The position numbers and the translations under genes are program-made. Source: Strongylocentrotus droebachiensis (lineage: Eukaryota; Echinodermata; Echinoidea; Camarodonta; Strongylocentrotidae). Taken from it: 64,000 nt of DNA. The notes under the pieces were generated by a model that had not been told where the DNA came from, did not search any database, and saw only the letters and a list, made by a program, of their open reading frames with translations. The DNA is taken from assembly GCA_035222895.1 (NCBI GenBank), contig JAVYIG010006812.1, positions 47,474 through 111,473 on the forward strand, given 5' to 3'. Positions 58,898 to 64,000 of this stretch are shown here, piece by piece; the first letter of the stretch is position 1; every line of letters begins with the position of its first letter.

Positions 58898-60654
58898 GCT
58901 TTTTGCATGAGTTCCGTAGAAGATACCAGGTTTTAAATGATCTTTATTTAAACTGTAATTAAGTATGAGGAATCAGATAAATATTTCCTTAATTATTGAG
59001 TGAAAGTATCTACCTACCAACAAATCATGGCCATGTTACTCATATACTCCGACAGGGTTAGAATGACTGGAATTACTTTCTGAAAATCTTGAAACAGTTC
59101 ATTGCACAAGGAATTACCATTCTTCTTTTTCTACTTCACAGAGGAACATCCTGCTAAAAAAGAATCATACAATTAATAAACAAGAAGAAAAAAAGTTGTT
59201 TTCAAAACTTTGAGGGGTTTATAAGCATATACTTCCATTTCAACACTTGGGGAGGAAATCTTAATTCAATAATTCACAGATAAGACACTTGTGATCATGT
59301 TTCTGAAATGAGGAAGAAAAAAAATCATAGCAATATTTTGTTTTAATTGGTAATGATTTGGGAGGGTATACACTAGTTTGCCTTGATTTTGGAGACTGAG
59401 GTAAATTTTGAGTGTGTTGATACTACTTCAGGGCTTCATGAACTTTTGCAAGATCATTGCTAGTACTAATTTATTATAATTTCTACACTCTTCAGAAACA
59501 TCCATATTATGTGTGTATTTCATAGTATACATGCTTGAAGATCTATTTATCACAATGACTGTGTCAAAGGTCATTTGTGACTATAGTAAGTCAATCTAAA
59601 CTATAGACAAGGCTTGGCCATCGGACACGTTTAGGGAAACAGTGATTTTCTGGTTTTGTTCATTAATAATAAAGTAATCATTATTTCAGATTCATTTCAT
59701 TTCAATTTTCCAACAAAACTATGTAGTGTGATGTTATGTAGTCTTTCACTAGCTTTATGTAGATATGACTATTTTTTATGTAAAATGTTCCCTCACTAAC
59801 GAAGTATCTTTGTTCTTCTTTTAATAATGATAATAATGTACATTGTATTTTACAATTTTCTTCTGGTGTATGCCAACTTAAGATGGAAAACAGAAAATTA
59901 GCTAATGAAACAAATCATAACAGAAATTGTAATATATTTTGCAATCTATTAGAACAATTTTCCCTGAGTTGCAGCGAATGTATGGTTTTGAAAACGGATT
60001 TTGATTTTCTTTCAAGTAACTTTTTTTTAAATGAATAGATTGTAGAGGTATACAACTTCTGATAGATAATCATATACATGTATGTTATCAATAGTGTAAA
60101 TTTGGCAATATTGCATGAATTAAGCAAGTTTCTTTTCAATAAATCTTACGAGATAAGATGAGTAAATTTCAATGCATAGGAACTCTGGTTAAATTATTAT
60201 TTGCGATGTCTTGTAATTTACTTAAATCAATGTTGGGATGATGAATACCATACATTGTTTGATTATAGTTTAAGATAAATTAAGTTGACTGGTATCATTT
60301 AGGTAAACTATGAGTTTTATTCTTCCTAGATATGTATAGTGTGCATTAAAATCTCTTCCAGACAGTTTTAATCTAATGAAGTTTCTGTTGTCATGGTTAC
60401 TTTGTATTTATTGTATGTCAGCTAGAGCACATATCATCTTTTCAGCCAAGTCTTTCATTATTATTTGAAGTATGATTTTTTTTTTTCACAAGTGAAAAAA
60501 ATTGCCATGGGAAAATAATAATCTCAATAGTCCATAATCTTGGAACATAATCTATTGAGTATGACAAACAAGCTATGATGTAGCTGACATTGTAGTGGTG
60601 TTGGTAAGGATGATTGATAGTGGGATAAGCAGTAATGATGGAAATATAAAAAGT

Positions 60655-61155
60655 ATTTTGATGATGATGAGGAGGAGGAGGAGGAGGAGGATGATGATGA
60701 TGAGAATGAGGATAATGATAAGGATGATGAGGAGGATAATGATGAATATGATGAGGATGAGGAGGATAATGATGAATATGATGAGGATGAGGATGATGAT
60801 TAGGATGGTGATAAGGAGGATGAGGAGGAGGAGGATGATGAATATGATGAGGATGAAGATGATAATGATGATTAGGATGGTGATAATGAGGATGAGGAGG
60901 ATGATGATAATGAGGAGGAGGAGGATGATGAATATGATGAGGATGAAGATGAGGATGATGATTAGGATGGTGATGAGGAGGATGATGATAATGAGGAGGA
61001 GGAGGATGATGAATATGATGAGGATGAAGATGATAATGATGATTAGGATGGTGATAATGAGGATGAGGAGGATGATGATAATGAGGAGGAGGAGGATGAT
61101 AATGAGGATGAGGATGAGGAGGATAATGATGATGAATATGATGAGGATGACAATG
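60655..61155. repeat. GAT/GAG trinucleotide array with longer repeat units
   Basis: About 500 bp of GAT, GAG and AAT triplets. The marker TTAGGATGGTGAT recurs near 60800, 60872, 60962 and 61043, spaced 72, 90 and 81 bp, all multiples of nine. Open frames of about 200 codons on both strands are artefacts. Confidence 0.9.
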
Positions 61156-62328
61156 GTGTCTAGAGAAGCAATGATGTAGACAATTTTCATAATAACAATG
61201 TCAATGAAAAGATGATTTCAAAGGCAAAGTCCTCTGAAAGTAATACAGAAATAGGAAAGGATTAATAAAAAGTTTGAACAAAATTGGACAAACAATAAAA
61301 AAAATTACAAATTTGTGACATTCTAAATCACTTTACCTATGGGAATTTCAAATTGGCTAAGTCAGTAATGTCACTGTAATGTAAATGAAGTGCCAGATGC
61401 TGTATCCATTTGTGGTAACACAAATTAAATTAAATATCAAATTTTTCCAAATTTGTTACTTTGGAACATGTATAATAATGAGCTATTCATAATACATATC
61501 TGAACAAACCTAAAGAAGGAACTGACCAGGCTTGTTTTACATGTAAATATTTATTTAATATTCTATTTACAAACATTAACCACAGATAATCAATAATTAT
61601 TTCATACATGTATATATATCTTATATTAAAAACATAAACAAATTTAACATACACAAATATATTTAGAAAATTGTTTGACAGCTATCAAAAGTGTACATGT
61701 ACTATTAGAAGCGTGCCGACTCTAAGGTATTACAACACATTCATATGCAAAGGTTAAACACATATGTGATATTCGAAAGCATAAATCAGTAATATATGAT
61801 TAGTACCACATGATTTACAACTAAAAAGAATCACAACTAACTTCACAGATTGTGCCGCCCAATTAGATAATACTGGCAACAACAATAAAAGTAATAAAAG
61901 AAGAAAAAAACAATTGATGTGTGCATCGTAAATCTGAATAAAAGAAGTAAACTATATGGTTAAACTGAATATATATTTTTTTAAATCCTAGTACACATGT
62001 ATATGAAATTCACTTTTAATTCACCAAGGAAAAAAATGATATATTTACTACATGTATAATGATTTGAAGAAAACTATTTAGATAAACTATATGTTATAAT
62101 TATGTGAGCTCTTCCATGTAGATTGATGACATTTAACAACTTTATAAAATATTTAAAAATACTGTAACTGTTTTTAAATTATTTAACTTTAAAACTAAAC
62201 TATTAATTTCGTCAGAGCAAGTGTCAGAGCAAGCTTCAAAGGATATTTAAAAGCTTTCAGCCTTCACGTTCCAAAATACAATTTACAACCAACTATTTAT
62301 TGAAATTATCTACATACAAATTTAAATC

Positions 62329-62713
62329 TTAAAGGGATCGTTTAACAATGTTAAATCTGAGATACACGGCCCTACGTGTTATCAGTGTCTGTGATATGGC
62401 GTAATATTGAAGCCCTAAAAAAATTGCGCTTCAAAATATCAAGAAGTGCCTCAAAAAGGTATTACAAAATTGAGTGACCGGTTTTACCATACTTGTTTTC
62501 CCCAATAGACTGTAATGTTATGAAAACCGTTGGGAAAACGGTTTTCAAAATTTGAAATTCCAATCAAAAATATCCTGAAAATCAGACAGGCGATCGGCTT
62601 GTAAAAGTCATTGGGTTCCTGACTAACCTAAAGGTATATAATTATCATTGCAGCATGAGCTAAATCCAGAATTTTGTTTCAGAATCTGAGACAAAGTTAC
62701 AGGATCCGTTTAA
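62329..62713 (-). mobile_element. TTAA-flanked MITE family B, copy 2
   Basis: Inverted copy of 882-1235, flanked by TTAA on both sides. The terminal repeats AGGGATCGTTTAAC and GTTACAGGATCCGT are imperfect inverted repeats of one another. Confidence 0.65.
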
Positions 62714-63326
62714 AGCAAAATATCAGAAAAGACAAGAACCAGAAACAATTGAAACTGTCCTAGTCAGAAAACAAAGCCACATATCTTGTTGTTCAAGCTC
62801 ACTTTCATGTTCCGCTTTGTTCCTCTTTGTGAAAAAGAATTTACATGGAAAGGACTTGGATAGGGGAAAAAAGCCACAAACGTAAGTCTCAAATAATGAG
62901 AAAACACATACCGGTAGTAATAACTCTATGAAACATGTATCCACAAAAGCTAAATAATTAAAAAAGAAATCTTACATCAGTGAACTAGAGCTGTTCTGTA
63001 ATGCAAATTTTAAAAAGAATCCTAGATAACCCTTATACATGTACTTCTATACAAGAACTTGAAATGAAAAAAATAAATGTGTGATATCTGTAATCTGGCT
63101 TCAGCCACAAGAACTGCTGTGGCTGAATTATGCCACTTCTATATATACACTCACAATACACACAATGTACAGCAATGTCCCTTTCAATGATGGCATATCT
63201 CATGGACTATCAAAGAAAATAGTCTGGAACAAGTTTGTAATTCCCACTGCACAAAATACGATCCGACTGCCATTTGACTTTTTAGAAGATTTGCTGAAGC
63301 AATTGATGTGCACATTATGCATACAT

Positions 63327-63408
63327 GTAAACTGTTTGGAGCCAGAAGCGCATTCACTTTGCGTTAATTGAAAGTGAAAGATCCTAATGACTGCCTGGCT
63401 CCATACAG
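63327..63408. repeat. palindromic mini-element, copy 5
   Basis: CTGTTTGGAGCCAGAAG at the left and TGCCTGGCTCCATACAG at the right. A secondary stem CACTTTGCG...GAAAGTG lies in the centre. Confidence 0.5.
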
Positions 63409-63795
63409 ACAATAAATAATCTTAGTCATTCATTGAAGTTCTGGGAACAGATAATTAAATTGAAATTACTGGGCTTCGTGAGCCTGATGTTAAAGAGAGA
63501 TCCCAAAATAGCTCTGAATCTTGATAACGTCAGACCAGTCATTTGATTGTCTATGACTTGAAGCCGATCTTGGCCTTTACTTTTACTAGATGGTTTGGTT
63601 CAGACCATCATTATCAATTATTTTATTCATTTAAATTCTTCTCGAATTGGATCACAGTCAGATCATAGTGTCCAGTGGGCTTAAGTACCGTAATTAACAG
63701 TGTATAAAAACCGCCCTCGTGTATTAACCGCACCCCTCTTTTTCGCCCGAAAAAAACCCACGCGGGAAGGCCTTTCATTTAACTGCGAGGTGCAG

Positions 63796-63925
63796 CTGAA
63801 TGTGTAAGATCATTAATGTAAATTAAAAAACAGTAGAGGACCTAGGATAGAACCTTGTGGTACGCCGTGTAATAGAAGAAAAATTGGAGGAATTATTATT
63901 ATAAACTACATATTGAGATCTACCA
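63796..63925 (-). pseudogene. LINE reverse-transcriptase fragment
   Basis: On the minus strand the pieces LSGRSQYV, GVPQGSILGPLLF and IYINDLTHS of a LINE RT can be read, but in different frames: at least two shifts break it. It probably runs on past the window edge or is interrupted. Old, inactive. Confidence 0.65.
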
Positions 63926-64000
63926 GAAAGATTACTTCATGATGACAGACAAATTTGAGTGTTGTTCTAGTTTCTGAGTGGTGAGTCAACACACCAATTA

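Larger units (their letters stand above)
57130..64000. other. intergenic region downstream of the Lmpt-like gene
   Basis: No host gene is recognised on either strand. Holds MITEs (57671, 58389, 62329), a GAT-rich array (60655), a mini-palindrome (63327) and a LINE RT fragment at the edge (63796). The stretches 58900-60600 and 61200-62300 are plain AT-rich sequence in which I see nothing. Confidence 0.6.

Noticed and set aside
60573-61190. Long open frames on both strands over the GAT array (about 200 codons each)
   Set aside because: Trinucleotide repeat without stop codons; products are Met/Arg or Ile/Leu runs.
63100-63127. Short hairpin TTCAGCCACA...TGTGGCTGAA
   Set aside because: 10-bp stem only; expected by chance in 64 kb and no further support.
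1-64000. CRISPR arrays, tRNA or rRNA genes
   Set aside because: No regularly spaced direct repeats with unique spacers; no full cloverleaf except the degenerate SINE head; no rRNA-like sequence.

Overview
The window is animal nuclear DNA: AT-rich, full of introns and dispersed repeats, with one multi-exon host gene on the + strand and no bacterial-style gene packing. The LIM protein family, the repeat types (TTAA-flanked MITEs, a tRNA-derived SINE, a CR1-group LINE carrying a 2A peptide, a DIRS element) and the many poly-C and CT tracts fit an invertebrate deuterostome, most likely an echinoderm and probably a sea urchin. The species is inferred, not proven.

Host gene: nine coding exons between 2101 and 55465 join in frame (1617 nt, 538 residues plus stop) into the C-terminal part of a PET + six-LIM protein, the arrangement of the Limpet (Lmpt) family. 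The N-terminus lies upstream of the window. The exon at 2101 plus those at 26421 and 27155 carry the Cys-rich/PET region. Six further exons each carry about one LIM domain. The 3' UTR follows 55465. Two introns are very large (24.2 kb and 17.8 kb). One intron (46632-53227) holds a good candidate 15-nt in-frame micro-exon.

First large intron (2187-26420): several MITEs, a 5'-truncated L1/Tx1-like LINE with an 11-bp target-site duplication, a 3.4-kb foldback structure with arms over 1 kb (8390-11797) holding a smaller MITE in its loop, a LINE 3' end, and a DIRS-type tyrosine-recombinase retroelement (16860-26075) that ends only about 350 bp before the PET exon. The DIRS element has near-identical inverted terminal repeats and an internal complementary region. 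Its RT region is interrupted by a nearly full-length antisense CR1-group LINE (19785-23339), whose long open frame starts with a 2A-like ribosome-skipping motif ahead of a PHD finger, an APE endonuclease and a reverse transcriptase.

Other introns and downstream: more MITEs, two related SINE copies, an 11-bp-period minisatellite, CT/GA/GAT/ATCC simple repeats and long poly-C runs. Past the gene's 3' end (from about 57.1 kb to the window end) I see no host gene, only MITEs, a GAT-rich array and a LINE RT fragment at the edge.

The most interesting items are the 2A-bearing LINE nested in the DIRS element, the intronic 3.4-kb foldback, the six-residue linker in LIM3 where LIM domains normally have two residues, the candidate micro-exon between LIM3 and LIM4, and a family of about 50-80-bp palindromic mini-elements with five copies in the window.
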